Assembly: GCA_012511845.1 (NCBI GenBank)
Contig: JAAZFF010000132.1
Location: forward strand, 1 to 8,692
DNA length: 8,692 nt
Origin: Lentisphaerota bacterium
Lineage (GTDB): Bacteria > Verrucomicrobiota > Kiritimatiellia > RFP12 > UBA3636
Direction: 5' to 3'
The first letter of the stretch is position 1. The number at the start of each line of letters is the position of its first letter. Positions 8,188-8,692 of the stretch are shown one piece after another. The notes below the pieces were generated by a model. The model saw only the letters and a list, made by a program, of their open reading frames with translations. It was not told the DNA's origin and did no database searches. The position numbers and the translations under genes are program-made.

Positions 8188-8209
8188 GCGCAGACATTCC
8201 TGTCTGCGC
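8188..8209. repeat. REP-like perfect hairpin, 9-bp stem and 4-base loop
   Basis: GCGCAGACA (8188-8196), loop TTCC (8197-8200) and TGTCTGCGC (8201-8209) form a perfect, G+C-rich stem. It has the shape of a dispersed palindromic (REP-type) unit rather than a terminator, since CCGCTTGCTGAG and not a U-run follows. Similar GACATTCCTGTC-type hairpins occur repeatedly between genes in some PVC genomes, by recollection. Confidence 0.7.
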
Positions 8210-8350
8210 CCGCTTGCTGAGTGGCAATCTTTGCAATTTGAATGTAGCAAGTCGAAAGTCGAGTGTCCTGTTTTTCATTCCCGCAGCGATCCCGAAAGCA
8301 ATGTTTTGATTAAAACCCTGAATCTGATGTTTGTACAATTTTGATTTCTT

Positions 8351-8366
8351 TGGTACGATTCTGGCA
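8351..8366 (+). promoter_or_regulatory. Candidate sigma-54 (-24/-12) promoter of the GH130 gene
   Basis: TGGTACGATTCTGGCA aligns with the sigma-54 consensus TGGCACG-N4-TTGCA, differing at two positions (T for C, G for T). The invariant GG (8352-8353) and GC (8364-8365) have exactly the required spacing. Transcription would start near 8377, leaving a short leader of about 19 bases that contains the ribosome binding site. A weaker sigma-70 reading (TTGATT at 8341-8346, 18-base spacer, CATATT at 8365-8370) overlaps it. No upstream enhancer-binding site was recognised. Confidence 0.45.
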
Positions 8367-8385
8367 TATTAAACTTTATTTATTT

Positions 8386-8391
8386 GAGAGG
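8386..8391 (+). promoter_or_regulatory. Shine-Dalgarno site of the GH130 gene
   Basis: GAGAGG lies four bases before the ATG at 8396. It is the clearest ribosome binding site in the window and fixes this start; most operon genes upstream lack a comparable one. Confidence 0.65.
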
Positions 8392-8395
8392 ATCC

Positions 8396-8692
8396 ATGAA
8401 AATAAAAAGATGTGCTCTAAATCCAATTCTGACCAAAGACGATATACCATACCCTGCAGATTTGATATTCAACGCCGGTGTATGCAAATATAACGGAAAA
8501 TACGTGATGGCATTCCGTAACGATTACGGTTATGGAGAAAAAGGATCGGGTCGTTTTACCGGAACTAATATAGGTCTGGCGTACAGCGATGACGGCATAA
8601 ACTGGAATCCTGAACCAAAACCCTGGATTGAGTGGAAAGACGATGAAGTCTGGAGAGCATACGATCCTCGATTAACCGTTATGGAAGACAAA
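8396..8692 (+). CDS. GH130 beta-mannoside phosphorylase-like protein, 3' partial
   Basis: Ninety-nine codons are present and the frame is still open at the window end. The translation begins MKIKRCALNPIL and has FNAGVCKYNGKYVMAFRNDYG (residues 25-45), then LAYSDDGINW (61-70) and WRAYDPRLTVMEDK (86-99). These match the N-terminal blades of the GH130 five-bladed propeller. In this family an Asp in the (E/Y)DPR motif, here Asp90, acts as general acid during phosphorolysis or hydrolysis of beta-mannosides. There is no signal peptide, in keeping with a cytoplasmic phosphorylase. It follows a 530-base gap, its own predicted promoter and a good ribosome binding site, so it is probably transcribed independently of the pectin operon. 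Subfamily and substrate (for example mannobiose, mannosyl-glucose or mannosyl-N-acetylglucosamine) depend on the missing part. Confidence 0.85.
   Translation, partial: MKIKRCALNPILTKDDIPYPADLIFNAGVCKYNGKYVMAFRNDYGYGEKGSGRFTGTNIGLAYSDDGINWNPEPKPWIEWKDDEVWRAYDPRLTVMEDK

Larger units (their letters stand above)
7867..8395. other. Repeat-rich non-coding region between the operon and the GH130 gene
   Basis: No convincing gene is present; the short open frames here consist of repeat units and have no recognisable domain. From 7867 to about 8220 the DNA is visibly richer in G+C than the A/T-rich stretch that follows and holds several perfect or near-perfect inverted repeats, a degenerate CGTWCN array and two partly matching 9-mers near 8052-8069 (TCCGAGGAG, TCCGACTCG). 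The part from about 8220 to 8340 has little structure beyond a doubled AGTCGA at 8250-8262. The last 60 bases hold the predicted promoter and ribosome binding site of the GH130 gene. Confidence 0.7.

Noticed and set aside
7867..8395. CRISPR array
   Set aside because: Repeats are short, degenerate and without regularly sized unique spacers.

Overview
The window is a carbohydrate-degradation locus from a bacterium with moderate G+C. It carries five tightly packed plus-strand genes, a roughly 530-base repeat-rich gap, and the start of a sixth gene. The enzyme set fits rhamnogalacturonan I (pectin) breakdown. No SusC/SusD pair, transporter or regulator is visible. The enzyme families, weak Shine-Dalgarno signals, a candidate sigma-54 promoter and dispersed hairpin and oligonucleotide repeats suggest a PVC-group organism (Lentisphaerota, Kiritimatiellota or Verrucomicrobiota). 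That placement is inference; no marker gene is present.

Layout. (1) 47-2116: PcRGLX/YetA-like protein of the PL26 exo-rhamnogalacturonan lyase type, lacking its N-terminal part; homology-like residues continue upstream of the first ATG to a TAA at 14-16. (2) 2113-3630: secreted protein with two SGNH-type esterase modules, a SASA/CE6-like one followed by a CE12-like rhamnogalacturonan acetylesterase. (3) 3641-5980: GH2 beta-galactosidase-like enzyme without a signal peptide. (4) 5977-6840: GH43-like enzyme split by one in-frame TAG at 6388-6390. (5) 6865-7866: secreted alpha/beta hydrolase of the esterase/lipase type. (6) 7867-8395: non-coding stretch with several inverted repeats, a degenerate CGTWCN hexamer array and a candidate sigma-54 promoter. 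(7) 8396 to the window end: 5' part of a GH130 (beta-mannoside phosphorylase-type) gene.

Genes 1-5 overlap by 4 bases or are separated by at most 24, so they probably form one operon. In the inferred pathway the secreted esterases remove acetyl groups from the RG-I backbone, the lyase cuts it, and GH2 and GH43 trim galactose- or arabinose-type side chains or imported oligosaccharides. The GH130 gene appears to be a separate transcription unit.

Most notable are the double-esterase fusion, the amber codon in GH43 that separates two catalytic acids from the third, the sigma-54-like site before GH130, and the repeat cassette between the units. I see no convincing evidence for an entirely new system.
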